A stretch of DNA of 64,000 bases from Aromatoleum petrolei (GCF_017894385.1 NZ_CP059560.1:310001-374000); one strand, 5' to 3'; counted from the stretch's first letter, positions 54,710-63,610 are shown. Numbers and translations are program-made. The notes: generated by a model from the letters alone, not told the origin.

Positions 54710-55474
54710 TTAAAGAGTCATGCCGCCGTCGACGACGATGCAGTCGCCGTTGGTATAGCTGGCGGCATCCGATACGAGGTAGAGCACAGCGCCAGCCATC
54801 TCGCGCGGTTCAGCGTGACGGCGCAAGGGAATGTTGGAGACCCATTCGCTGTAGAGCTTTTCGTCATTGAACAGCGCTGTCGAAAACTTGGTCTTGGTCA
54901 GCCCGGGCAACAAGGCATTGACGCGGATTCCCAACGAGCCGCACTCTCGGGCGAAGGCCTTGGTCATATTGACGATGGCCGCCTTCGTGATCGAATAGAT
55001 GCCCTGGTTCTCCCCGGGCCGCAAAGCATTCACCGAGCCGACATTGACGATCGCCCCCTTGCCCTGCTTCTTCATCATCTTGCCGGCCTCCACCGACATG
55101 AAGAAGTAACCGCGAATGTTGACGTCGACGGTCTTGGTAAAAGCGCCGAGATCCGTATCAAGCACATGCCCGTAATAGGGATTAGCCGCGGCGTTGTTGA
55201 TCAGAATGTCGAGCCGGCCGTGAAGCTTTTCGATCTGTTCGAACGCGGCAGCGATGTCTTCCATCCTGCCGACATTGCAGGCAAGCACACTCGCGCTTCC
55301 ACCCGCTTCGCGGATGTCCGCGGCGACTTTTTGGCAGTCTTCAGCTTTTCGGCTGGAAACGATCACATGCGCGCCCTGCTCCGCCAGCAGTCTGGCGATC
55401 TCTTCGCCGATGCCGCGACTTGCCCCCGACACCAATGCGATCTTGCCTTCAAGATCGAATAGTTTGGTCGTCAT
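54710..55474 (-). CDS. short-chain dehydrogenase/reductase
   Basis: A 254-residue classical SDR. Cofactor motif SGASRGIGEEIA, NNAAANPYYG, the catalytic Ser in VGSVNALRPGE, Tyr/Lys in YSITKAAIVN. It probably oxidises or reduces a hydroxy/oxo-acyl-CoA. Its start overlaps the kinase-like gene stop by 4 bases (ATGA); the ACAD gene follows after 27 bases. Comparable SDRs accompany the levulinate-type kinase/dehydrogenase module. Confidence 0.9.
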   Translation of the reverse strand: MTTKLFDLEGKIALVSGASRGIGEEIARLLAEQGAHVIVSSRKAEDCQKVAADIREAGGSASVLACNVGRMEDIAAAFEQIEKLHGRLDILINNAAANPYYGHVLDTDLGAFTKTVDVNIRGYFFMSVEAGKMMKKQGKGAIVNVGSVNALRPGENQGIYSITKAAIVNMTKAFARECGSLGIRVNALLPGLTKTKFSTALFNDEKLYSEWVSNIPLRRHAEPREMAGAVLYLVSDAASYTNGDCIVVDGGMTL

Positions 55475-56526
55475 GCCACACTCCTTTCCATATCGTTTTC
55501 GTTCGCTGCCGCAAAACCCATTTCGGCTAGCGGTGCAACCATCTCGCCGACTTTTTGCGCGTGCGCGCTGGACGCATTGCCGTCGATGGCACGCTTCTTG
55601 ACCCCTTGCGCAATCGCAGCAAGGCGGAAAAAGCTGAATGCGATATAGAAATTCCAGTCCTCTATTTTCGGGATACCGCGCAACGCACAGTAGCGCCTGA
55701 CTATTTCAGCTTCTTCGGGCACGCCGAGAACGCGACGATTCTTGCTGCCCAGACCTTTGACGTAAGAATCCTCTGGCAATCGCAGGCACATGCAGAAATA
55801 GGCGAGATCTGCCAGAGGATTACCCAGCGTCGAAAGCTCCCAGTCCAGAACCGCCAAAACGCGCAGGTCCTTGGGATGGAAAATAAGGTTGTCGAAGCGG
55901 AAGTCGCCATGAACCAGCGCCGCCCTGCCGTCCTCCGCGGGGCAATGCTTCGGAAGCCAGTCGATCAAGGCTTCCATGCATTCCAATCGCTCGGTTTCAG
56001 AAGCACGATATTGCTTGGTCCATGTACCAATCTGCCGCTCGAAATAATTCCCTGCCCGGCCATAATCACTCAGGCCGACATGATCGACATCGACGTCGTG
56101 CAGTGCTGCCAACGCCCCTATCAAGGCATCGTAGGCTGGCTTGCGTTGATCGATATCGAGTTCGGGCAGCGACGGATCCCAAAAGATGCGCCCCTCAAGG
56201 TAATCCATGACGTAGAACATGCTGCCGATCACGCTCGTATCGGTGCAGAGATGATGAGCATGCGCCACCGGCACTTGCGTCGGTGACAACGCCGTGATGA
56301 CGCGATATTCACGATCGACGGCATGCGCCGATTTCAGGAGCTGGCCCGGCGGTTGCCGGCGAAGGACGTAGTTGCCGCTCTTTGCCCGCAGCAAGAACGT
56401 GGGATTCGACTGACCACCCGTAAATTTCTCCGCGCTCAATGGCCCCTCAAAACCATCAACATGGGTTTCCAGGTATTTGCACAGCCCGTCGACATCAAGT
56501 TGGTGAATTTCGCTGTTCACGATCAT
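55471..56526 (-). CDS. APH-family acyl-CoA kinase-like protein (ACAD10/11 kinase-type, LvaA-like)
   Basis: A 351-residue aminoglycoside-phosphotransferase-fold kinase. It has EKFTGGQSNPTFLL (glycine-rich loop), YVLRRQPPG, the catalytic VHGDFRFDN and VLDWELSTLGNP. The GGQSNPT/RRQPPG style and the neighbouring ACAD11-like dehydrogenase identify the branch that phosphorylates hydroxyacyl-CoA instead of antibiotics. Start MIVNSEIHQ at 56526 is chosen because homology begins there; the upstream open frame overlaps the phosphatase gene. Confidence 0.85.
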   Translation of the reverse strand: MIVNSEIHQLDVDGLCKYLETHVDGFEGPLSAEKFTGGQSNPTFLLRAKSGNYVLRRQPPGQLLKSAHAVDREYRVITALSPTQVPVAHAHHLCTDTSVIGSMFYVMDYLEGRIFWDPSLPELDIDQRKPAYDALIGALAALHDVDVDHVGLSDYGRAGNYFERQIGTWTKQYRASETERLECMEALIDWLPKHCPAEDGRAALVHGDFRFDNLIFHPKDLRVLAVLDWELSTLGNPLADLAYFCMCLRLPEDSYVKGLGSKNRRVLGVPEEAEIVRRYCALRGIPKIEDWNFYIAFSFFRLAAIAQGVKKRAIDGNASSAHAQKVGEMVAPLAEMGFAAANENDMERSVA

Positions 56527-56528
56527 GC

Positions 56529-57197
56529 CTACCCATAGGTGATGAAATTTTGACGATCCGCTCGGTCGAAATACGGAATGCTGTTGAACGTCGCGAGATG
56601 AAATGAATCTGCGTTGAAGAAATAGCGGCAGAAACTGCAGTTGTTGATTTGCAGATTGAGCGATATGACTTTTTCCCGGGGAGCGCCAAGCGTCTGCTGC
56701 GCCATCGCAGCCATGACGCCGCCCGAACTCACGGCCAAGACTTTTCCTTTCAGTCCCTGGATATGGTTTCGGGCATCCGCAACACGCTGCTGGAACTGCG
56801 ACCATGTCTCCGGAATAGGTCCTTCGATACGATCTTCCATCCACAAGAGCAATACTTGCCTCAGGGCCTTGTAGAAATCCTTCTTTCTCTCTTTTGCGAG
56901 GACCTTCAATTCATGGTGCTCATCGCCGAGACCGTCAAACAGCGCGGCAAAGTCGTACTCGTTCAGACCTCGGTGCTCCTTTGGCGTCGGAACTGCAGTC
57001 GAGCCATTGAATATCGCCTCCGCCGTCTGCCTGTGACGATTCATCGTCCCGAGCAATACATGATCGAAAACGATATTGCGCTCTGCAAAGTATTCCCCGA
57101 CCAGTTGCCCCTGCTGCCGTCCCAACGATGAGAGCTGGTCATAGTTGGCGGCGCCGAAACTTGCCTGCCCATGCCTGACGAGATAGAGCTCTGCCAT
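56529..57197 (-). CDS. histidine phosphatase (phosphoglycerate mutase-like)
   Basis: A 222-residue histidine phosphatase. The catalytic LVRHGQASFG opens the protein, with a second histidine-side motif at AVSSGGVMAAM (the usual His is Ser here) and the E in GLNEYDFAAL. Such proteins are often encoded beside ACAD10/11-type modules, perhaps to hydrolyse a phospho-acyl intermediate. The altered GGVM segment makes catalysis uncertain. It lies between the thiolase and the kinase-like gene, with gaps of 7 and 2 bases. Confidence 0.82.
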   Translation of the reverse strand: MAELYLVRHGQASFGAANYDQLSSLGRQQGQLVGEYFAERNIVFDHVLLGTMNRHRQTAEAIFNGSTAVPTPKEHRGLNEYDFAALFDGLGDEHHELKVLAKERKKDFYKALRQVLLLWMEDRIEGPIPETWSQFQQRVADARNHIQGLKGKVLAVSSGGVMAAMAQQTLGAPREKVISLNLQINNCSFCRYFFNADSFHLATFNSIPYFDRADRQNFITYG

Positions 57198-57204
57198 GAC
57201 GCGC

Positions 57205-58443
57205 TCAGTGCCGCAGGATATGGATCGCTACCGCGGCTTCCTCGACGCCCTGCAAGCCGCCGCCGTTCTCCTGCATGGCATGGCGGGCGCCCTCGACCTG
57301 GCGTGCGCCTGCCTCGCCGCGCAATTGCGTCACCAGTTCGTAGAGTTGGCCGATACCGGTGGCGCCCAGTGGGTGGCCTTTCGATTCGAGGCCGCCCGAG
57401 GGGTTGATCGGGATTCGACCGCCGATGGTGAAGTCACCGCGCTCGGCCGCCGGGCCGCCTTGACCCGGATCGACGAAGCCGAGGTTTTCGGTTTGGATGA
57501 TTTCTCCCATCGCCGACGCGTCGTGCACTTCTGCGACGTCGATGTCGCCCGGCCCGATACCGGCGATCTCGTAGGCCTGCAGCGCAGCCAAGCGGCCGAC
57601 GGCCTTTTCCGGCTCGTCGATGCTGCGGTGGCTGAAACTGCGGATTACGCTGGCCGCGACCTCGACCGCGCGGCGGCGGTCGGCGCCGATCCGCTTCAGC
57701 CCCTCCTCGGTGCAGACGATGGCGGCGGCGGCGCCGTCGGAAAGCGGCGCGCACATCGGCAATGTGATCGGATAGGTGATCGGCGGCGCCGCCAGCACCT
57801 CGTCGATCGTGAAGGTCTTGCGGAACTGCGAGTACGGGTTATGCACCGAGTGGCCATGATTCTTGGCGCACACGGCGGCGATCTGCCGTTGCGTGGTGCC
57901 GTAGGTCCGCATGTGCCAGCGGCACATCGCCGCGTAGATGGACATGAAACGGCTGTAGGGGCGGTCCGATTCCGACCCCGGCGGCGGCGTGATGCCTTCG
58001 CCCATCTTCATCAGGGTGGCGTAGTTCTCTTCGACGCGCGAGACGTCCCAGCCGCCCTCGAACAGCGCCATTGCGCGGGCCTTGTCTGGGATGTTCATCT
58101 TCTCCGCGCCGATCGCCAGCGCCACGTCGGTGGCGCCCGCCTTCAGGCTCTGCAGCGCGAGGTGAAAGGCGCTGCTGCCCGAGGCACAGGCGTTCTCGAC
58201 GTTGAACACGGGAATGCGCTCGATCCCGATCTTGCTGAAGATCACCTGGCCCGGCACCGAGATCTGGCCCTGCAACGGGCCGTTGGTCATGCCCGAGTAG
58301 TAGGCGGCGCCGATGTCGGAGGCGGCGCAGCCGGCGTCTTTGAGCGCGCCCTGCAAGGCTTCGCCCGCGAGATCGTGCAGGCTGCGCTCGAGGTGGCGAC
58401 CGAAGACCGTCATCGCGATGCCGGCAATGTAGAGTCGTGTCAT
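57205..58443 (-). CDS. thiolase family protein (SCP-x/acetyl-CoA acetyltransferase-like)
   Basis: A 412-residue thiolase-fold protein. The nucleophile is in NACASGSSAFHLAL, the distal motif in GHPLGATG, and the C-terminus reads ENGGGLQGVEE. That ending is common in the sterol/branched-chain thiolase branch rather than FadA. It likely cleaves a 3-oxoacyl-CoA with free CoA. It lies 7 bases before the phosphatase gene and 3 bases after the ligase gene in the operon. Confidence 0.88.
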   Translation of the reverse strand: MTRLYIAGIAMTVFGRHLERSLHDLAGEALQGALKDAGCAASDIGAAYYSGMTNGPLQGQISVPGQVIFSKIGIERIPVFNVENACASGSSAFHLALQSLKAGATDVALAIGAEKMNIPDKARAMALFEGGWDVSRVEENYATLMKMGEGITPPPGSESDRPYSRFMSIYAAMCRWHMRTYGTTQRQIAAVCAKNHGHSVHNPYSQFRKTFTIDEVLAAPPITYPITLPMCAPLSDGAAAAIVCTEEGLKRIGADRRRAVEVAASVIRSFSHRSIDEPEKAVGRLAALQAYEIAGIGPGDIDVAEVHDASAMGEIIQTENLGFVDPGQGGPAAERGDFTIGGRIPINPSGGLESKGHPLGATGIGQLYELVTQLRGEAGARQVEGARHAMQENGGGLQGVEEAAVAIHILRH

Positions 58444-58446
58444 GGT

Positions 58447-60003
58447 CTAGATCTTCCGCTCGGCAGCACGCCAGTACTCGGCACGCAAGTCCTTCTTCAA
58501 TACCTTGCCGACCGGGCTGCGCGGCAGGGTCGCGAAGGCAACCGTCTTGGGCGCCTTGACCGAGCCAAGCTTCTGCTTGCACAGCGTGATCAGTTCTTCT
58601 TCGCTCACACTCTGGTCGGCGTTCAACTCGACCACCGCCTTCACCGCCTCACCCCACTTCTTGTCGGGGATGCCGATGACGGCGCAGTCGCGCACCGCCG
58701 GGTGGGCCCAGATCACCTGCTCGACTTCGCTGGGATAGACGTTGAAGCCGCCGCTGATGATCATGTCCTTCTTGCGGTCGGTGATGTGGAGGCGGCCGCT
58801 GGCGTCGAGATGGCCGATGTCGCCGGTGTGCAGCCAGCCGTCGACGATGGTTTCCGCGGTCTTCACCGGGTCGTTGTAATAGCCCTTCATCACCAGATCG
58901 CCGCGGATGCAGATCTCGCCCGTTTCGCCATGGGGCAGCACGCGGTTGTCGTCGTCGAGGATTTCGAGTCGGATCAGCGGATGGGGGCGTCCCACCGACG
59001 ACAGCTGCTCGTCGCTCGCCAGCGCGCCGTCGGCGTTGAAATGCTCGTCGGGGCGCAGGCAGGCAATCGCTCCCGGGGCTTCGGTCTGGCCGTAACTTTC
59101 CATCATCACCGGCCCGAAGACCTCGATCGCGCGCTTGAGCTTGTCCAGCGACATCGGCGCCGCGCCGTAGAGGAAGTACTTCAGCGACGAGAAGTCGACC
59201 TTGTTCACTTCGGGGATGTCGAGCAGGCGGTAGATCACCGTCGGCGGCAGGAAGAATTCCGTCACCCGGTGTGCGGGGATGGCCTCCAGCAGCAGCGCCG
59301 GATCGGGCTTGGGAAGGATGACGACCGCGCCACCACGTGCCGTGCAGGGCAGCGACAGCAGCCCCGCGGTGTGGGTCATCGGCGCTGCCGCCAGGTTGAC
59401 CGGGCGATCCTGCGCGCCATAGCTGCAGCCGATCATGAAGTGGGCGACGAAAGTCTGAATGCTGCGGTGGGTGTTCATCACCCCCTTGGGCAGACCGGTG
59501 GTACCGCCGGTGGGCGAGATCGCGACCACGTCGTCGAGATCGACCGCGATGCCGGGATCGGTGTCGGCGTGGCCTTCAACCCAGGCCGGCAGCGAGACGG
59601 CAGCCTCGGCCTCGCCGTCGATGCAGACGAAAAGCTTGATTTTCGGCAGTTGCGGCCGCAGGGCGGCGATCGTTGCCTCGAACTCCTTCTGGAAGAACAG
59701 CACGTCGCAGTCGAAGCTGTCGAGGACGTGGCGATTCTCCTCGGCGGCGTTGCGCGCGCCCACCGGGATCCAGGCCATATTGGCCCGCCACAGCCCCAGC
59801 GCACAGGTCCAGGCGGTGGTGTCGTTGCCGGCCCAGACGGCGCCCTTGCTGCCGCGCCCGTAACCCGCCGTCTGCAGCGCACGCGCGATGCGGCAGCTCA
59901 GCCGCCCGACCTCGTTGAAGCTGTAGCTGCGGTTTCCCTGGATGTAGGCCGCACCCTCGGGGTTAAGGCGCCAGCCGCGGTCGAAGAAATCGATGATCGC
60001 CAT
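58447..60003 (-). CDS. class I adenylate-forming acyl-CoA ligase
   Basis: A 518-residue AMP-forming ligase. It has ISPTGGTTGLPKGVMNTHRS, ESYGQTEAPG, the WLHTGDIGHLD motif, the ITDRKKDMIISGG hinge and a C-terminal PRSPVGKVLKKDLR lysine. It would make a CoA thioester from a pathway acid. Followed closely by the thiolase gene (3 bases) and preceded by the saccharopine-dehydrogenase-like gene (10 bases). Confidence 0.9.
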   Translation of the reverse strand: MAIIDFFDRGWRLNPEGAAYIQGNRSYSFNEVGRLSCRIARALQTAGYGRGSKGAVWAGNDTTAWTCALGLWRANMAWIPVGARNAAEENRHVLDSFDCDVLFFQKEFEATIAALRPQLPKIKLFVCIDGEAEAAVSLPAWVEGHADTDPGIAVDLDDVVAISPTGGTTGLPKGVMNTHRSIQTFVAHFMIGCSYGAQDRPVNLAAAPMTHTAGLLSLPCTARGGAVVILPKPDPALLLEAIPAHRVTEFFLPPTVIYRLLDIPEVNKVDFSSLKYFLYGAAPMSLDKLKRAIEVFGPVMMESYGQTEAPGAIACLRPDEHFNADGALASDEQLSSVGRPHPLIRLEILDDDNRVLPHGETGEICIRGDLVMKGYYNDPVKTAETIVDGWLHTGDIGHLDASGRLHITDRKKDMIISGGFNVYPSEVEQVIWAHPAVRDCAVIGIPDKKWGEAVKAVVELNADQSVSEEELITLCKQKLGSVKAPKTVAFATLPRSPVGKVLKKDLRAEYWRAAERKI

Positions 60004-60013
60004 GGTCGGGTCC

Positions 60014-61147
60014 TCAGAGCGTTGTGACGCTGGCGGCGGCCAACCCGCGCTGCTCCAGGAAACCCAGGAGATAGCGGTGGCCGAAGGCCTTGCAGGCCGA
60101 GGCGAATCCGACTTTCGCAGTCTCGCCGTCGAGGAGCTTCATCACGGCGGCCGTCTGCAGCGCGCCGGTCGCAATGTAGGGTGTGACACCGCGTACCGTC
60201 GCACGCACCGCGGCGAGCTGGCCGCGCCCGATGGCCGTATCGACCGTACGTGTCAGGGTCGTGCGCTCGCGCGGCGGCATGGAGGGCGTCGTCGAGTCGA
60301 CGAGCCCCTTGACCACCTGGTCCTGCTCCTCCTTGGACAGATTCTTGTATTCGCTCTCCCACTTCTGGCCCACGGCATGCACGAACTTCATCACTTCGTT
60401 GTCGTAGAAACCGACGCTGGAAACGCAACTGCGCACGCGCGGATCGTTCTCGAAGAAGATGGGCAGCGAGGTACCGCCCCACGGGATCGTGAAGACGGGT
60501 TGAATGAGGTCCGGAACGGCGACGGTGTACGAGGCGTTGGCCGCATGCGGCACCAGCTTCTTCTCCCACAGGTAGCAGGCCTCATGACGGAAGATCTCGA
60601 AGATCGAGGCCGTCGACCCCACCGTGACCCCCGACCCGGCGCCGCGCGGCCCGCGACAAAGCGTTGCGGTCTCCAGCGCATCGATTCCGGGTGTCTCCAA
60701 GGCGAGTTCAGCGGCGATCTCGGAGAACGAGTACATATAGGCCGTCGACGGCGACAGCAGCAGACCTGCCTGCCGGAACAGCTCACCGAAGCGATCGCGG
60801 GCCGCCCGGATGAAGCTCTGCTCACCCGTGGTGTCCAGGTAATGGCAGCCTGCCTGTAGCGTTGCCTCGACGGTCGTCAGACCGAAGTTGACGAAGGGGC
60901 CCACCGTATTGCAGACGACTTTTGCGCCCTTGAACGCCCGGACCAGCGATTCGACGTCATGCGTCGCCTCGACGATCTCGTAGGTGGCCGACTCCAGGCG
61001 CACGACGCGCTGGGCCATCATCTCCTGGGTCCGTTTGGCGTTGCGCGCGACGGCCGTGAAGGGGATGTTCTGGTCGATCAGCCAGTCCATGATCAGCATG
61101 CCGGTGTAGCCACTGGCGCCATAGACGACGACGGGATATTTAGCCAT
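60014..61147 (-). CDS. saccharopine dehydrogenase-like NAD(P)-binding protein
   Basis: A 377-residue protein with an N-terminal Rossmann motif VVYGASGYTGMLIMDWL and CNTVGPFVNFG, as in saccharopine dehydrogenase-like and trans-acting enoyl reductase families. The C-terminal half is the family-specific domain. Likely reduces or oxidises a CoA-bound intermediate, such as an enoyl or oxo group. Second to third in the operon between an acyl-CoA dehydrogenase and a ligase. The precise reaction is unknown. Confidence 0.78.
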   Translation of the reverse strand: MAKYPVVVYGASGYTGMLIMDWLIDQNIPFTAVARNAKRTQEMMAQRVVRLESATYEIVEATHDVESLVRAFKGAKVVCNTVGPFVNFGLTTVEATLQAGCHYLDTTGEQSFIRAARDRFGELFRQAGLLLSPSTAYMYSFSEIAAELALETPGIDALETATLCRGPRGAGSGVTVGSTASIFEIFRHEACYLWEKKLVPHAANASYTVAVPDLIQPVFTIPWGGTSLPIFFENDPRVRSCVSSVGFYDNEVMKFVHAVGQKWESEYKNLSKEEQDQVVKGLVDSTTPSMPPRERTTLTRTVDTAIGRGQLAAVRATVRGVTPYIATGALQTAAVMKLLDGETAKVGFASACKAFGHRYLLGFLEQRGLAAASVTTL

Positions 61148-61167
61148 TTTGAATCCTTCGGAGTTCT

Positions 61168-62454
61168 TCAGTTGTTCGACCAGCCATCGGCGTAGAGCTG
61201 CTGTGCGAGCAGGCCCAGGCGCATGGTCAGGACATAGTTCTCACCGTCTTCGATCAGCGCGGACCGCGCGTCGCGGAAGAGCTTTTCGATCGGATACTCG
61301 CGCGAGGTGCCAAAGGCGCCGAAGAGCTGGAACGCTTCGGTCGCGACCTTCATCGCTTCCTCGGTGACCGTGACCTTGCCCGACGCCGTGGCGTACGGGT
61401 GTCCGGCCGGTGAGAGGCGGGCATAAGTGAGGGAACGGCGGGCGACGGCGCGACACAGTTCAACTCGACGCAGCATGTCGCCCAGCCGCCAGCGAGTAAG
61501 CTGGTGATCGATCAGCAATTGGCCACCCTGCTTGCGCTCATGACAATATTGCAGCGCCATCTCGAAGGCCGCGCGCGCCAACCCGGTCATGATCTGACCC
61601 ATGTGGCAACCCGCGAAGGCCCACACGGAAGCCAGATTGCCGTAATACTCGTCCTTGAGCGCAATCGCGAAACGCTTGGGAACGCGGACGTTGTCGAAAT
61701 AGATTTCACCCTGCGGCAGTGCGCGCTGCCCGATCTTGTCCAGCGGCTTGCCCTTCGAGACGCCGGGCAGATCGAGCGGGATAATCACCACCAGGCCGTG
61801 CGGACGGCCGTTGGCGTCAAAGAACCCGTCGCCATAATCAGCGTTGATGTAGGCCAGCGCCACCTGGGCGACGACGCCGTTGGTCACCCAAGCCGAACAT
61901 TGGCCGTTGATGACGATTTCATCCTTGCCGACGACGCCCCAGACATTGCCCTTGTTGCCCTGGCCGCCCTTGACCGGCCATTCGCGCGCCATGTCGAAAA
62001 TCTGGGCATCACTGCCCCTGTCGGGCTGAGTGATCATCCAGCAGCCGATCTTGTCGCGGCAGAGGTCGACCAATTCGGAATTGCCGGCGGCCTTCGCCAT
62101 TTCCAGCGGAAAGGTGACGCAGGCCAGCGAGACCCCCAGACCGGCGTCACCCCAGCCCATTTCCTCGCCGATGATCGACTCGACCCGGATGGCCGTTTCC
62201 GGCGGCATCTGCTCCAGCAGGCTGGAATCGAGGCCGAGTTGCGCGGCCTTGGCCAGAACCTCGTAGTACGGAGAACCCGGGGCAATCACCTGCTCCGCGC
62301 TCATCTTGTCCAGTTCCTGGCCGGCGGGCCGCAGCACATCCTTGGCAAACCGGTGCAATGTCTCCTGGATGGCCAGCTCGGTCTCGTTGAGCGGCGCCTC
62401 GAAGCCGGTCAAGCCCACGGCCGGAAGCGTCAGTTCCGTTTTCAGGTTAATCAT
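61168..62454 (-). CDS. acyl-CoA dehydrogenase
   Basis: A 428-residue flavin acyl-CoA dehydrogenase. N-terminal helical domain (ELAIQETLHRFAKDVLRPAGQELD), a middle beta domain with ITQPDRGSDAQIF and WVTNG, and a C-terminal helical domain ending FGTSREYPIEKLFRDAR. It differs clearly from the ACAD11-like enzyme at the other end of the operon. Probably forms an enoyl-CoA from a ring or side-chain acyl-CoA. Second gene of the operon, 25 bases after the membrane protein. Confidence 0.9.
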   Translation of the reverse strand: MINLKTELTLPAVGLTGFEAPLNETELAIQETLHRFAKDVLRPAGQELDKMSAEQVIAPGSPYYEVLAKAAQLGLDSSLLEQMPPETAIRVESIIGEEMGWGDAGLGVSLACVTFPLEMAKAAGNSELVDLCRDKIGCWMITQPDRGSDAQIFDMAREWPVKGGQGNKGNVWGVVGKDEIVINGQCSAWVTNGVVAQVALAYINADYGDGFFDANGRPHGLVVIIPLDLPGVSKGKPLDKIGQRALPQGEIYFDNVRVPKRFAIALKDEYYGNLASVWAFAGCHMGQIMTGLARAAFEMALQYCHERKQGGQLLIDHQLTRWRLGDMLRRVELCRAVARRSLTYARLSPAGHPYATASGKVTVTEEAMKVATEAFQLFGAFGTSREYPIEKLFRDARSALIEDGENYVLTMRLGLLAQQLYADGWSNN

Positions 62455-62479
62455 TCAAGTTCCCCAGTCGAAGGTTTGC

Positions 62480-63229
62480 CTAGTGAGCCAGCGCATGGGC
62501 GCCGGCCGTCTGGGTGCTGACCTGGGTACGTTTGAGGTCCTTGATACACAACCGGCTCACCCACATCAGATAGCAGAAGAATGTGATCCAGACGAAATAC
62601 CAATTCCAAAGACCGTCATACGAGAAGATGAAGGTATGGTCGAACGGAATGAGCGCCAGGGTGGCATAGCCGCACGCGAGCATTACACCAATCAGACCGG
62701 TGGATTTCGGGATGAGCGGATCCTTGCCGTTGTCACAGATCCCCATCAGGCCAATGGAGCCAAATTGGGCGATGGTGACCCAGTAGGTGCCATCGAACAC
62801 ATACCAAGTCATAACGTGGAAGAACTTGACCATGTCAGGATCCAACTGAGTGGAAAACTCAGCCAGCGCGCACCACATCATGGCGGCCATCATCCCGACC
62901 CAGCCCGTCAGGAGACCGCCGACGAGCTGCACCGTCGACAGCACGTGGTGACCATTCCTTTCCCTGCGCTTCATTTGGTTCGCTATCTGGGAAACAAACA
63001 GCATGAAGACGCCGGCATCGAAGCTGGCGATGGTCATTCCGATCATGATGCGGGTGCTGTGTTCCTGGTAAAAATCGAAGTGCTGCTGGGCAGTCGCTGC
63101 GGGACTGATCATGAACGGCCCGGCACACATCCCCAGAATTCCCCAGCCGATCACGTAGCCAACGATGCAGAACATTCCACTTCCGGCCAGCCACATCTCG
63201 ATCTTCTTTGTCGCGCTTTCTGAAACCAT
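62480..63229 (-). CDS. multi-span membrane protein of unknown function
   Basis: A 249-residue membrane protein with about six hydrophobic segments (MFCIVGYVIGWGILGMCAGP; IMIGMTIASFDAGVFMLF; STVQLVGGLLTGWVGMMAAM; WYFVWITFFCYLMWVSR). Charged termini include KDLKRTQ. I do not recognise a family. As first gene of a nine-gene acyl-CoA operon it may import a substrate or anchor enzymes. Its upstream region carries the GTCAA promoter. Confidence 0.8.
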   Translation of the reverse strand: MVSESATKKIEMWLAGSGMFCIVGYVIGWGILGMCAGPFMISPAATAQQHFDFYQEHSTRIMIGMTIASFDAGVFMLFVSQIANQMKRRERNGHHVLSTVQLVGGLLTGWVGMMAAMMWCALAEFSTQLDPDMVKFFHVMTWYVFDGTYWVTIAQFGSIGLMGICDNGKDPLIPKSTGLIGVMLACGYATLALIPFDHTFIFSYDGLWNWYFVWITFFCYLMWVSRLCIKDLKRTQVSTQTAGAHALAH

Positions 63230-63489
63230 CTCGTCACCTCGATTAGGACGTGATTAATTATTTTCTTGCCTCGAGTCCCGTCCCGATGCGTACAGTCGCC
63301 GCGGTGATTGCCTATCGGGACGGTGCCCACTTTATCCCCGGGATTTGGACGTAGCTCCCCCCCATCTCGGGTGGAAGGGGCACGGCTGCAACGCGAACAC
63401 TTTCCGTGGATCAAGTGCGGCAACAGTTTTGAAGCGGTGCGCGGCCATGAGCATTTCCTCCGATGTTCTTTAGCGCGTCCATGGAGGCA

Positions 63490-63542
63490 CATTAAGCGCT
63501 CCGGCCTTGTCGAAATTGACAGGCGGTGACACCGGTTTGACA
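63490..63542 (-). promoter_or_regulatory. nine-gene operon promoter with 21-bp GTCAA direct repeat
   Basis: On the operon strand: TGTCAAACCGGTGTC starting at 63542, a second TGTCAA (63521-63516) exactly 21 bp on, then 16 bases, then GCGCTTAATGTG. This is the same spacing and the same 12-base final element as at the reductase promoter (50246-50300). The start codon is about 260 bases downstream, so a long leader is expected. The leader (63230-63490) holds no gene I can support; one imperfect C/G-run hairpin lies near 63355-63378. Confidence 0.7.
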
Positions 63543-63610
63543 TTTCGTGATTTGCTGCGGCGCACGAAAGCGATGTAGTGGCGAGAAAGGGCGGTTGAAG
63601 GGCGCGGCCT

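Noticed and set aside
55471..56526. Aminoglycoside resistance kinase
   Set aside because: It has the APH fold, but the GGQSNPT and RRQPPG motifs and the adjacent ACAD11-like gene place it with acyl-CoA-linked kinases.
63308..63529. 73-codon frame upstream of the nine-gene operon
   Set aside because: It runs antisense through the operon leader and promoter and has no ribosome site or recognisable motif.
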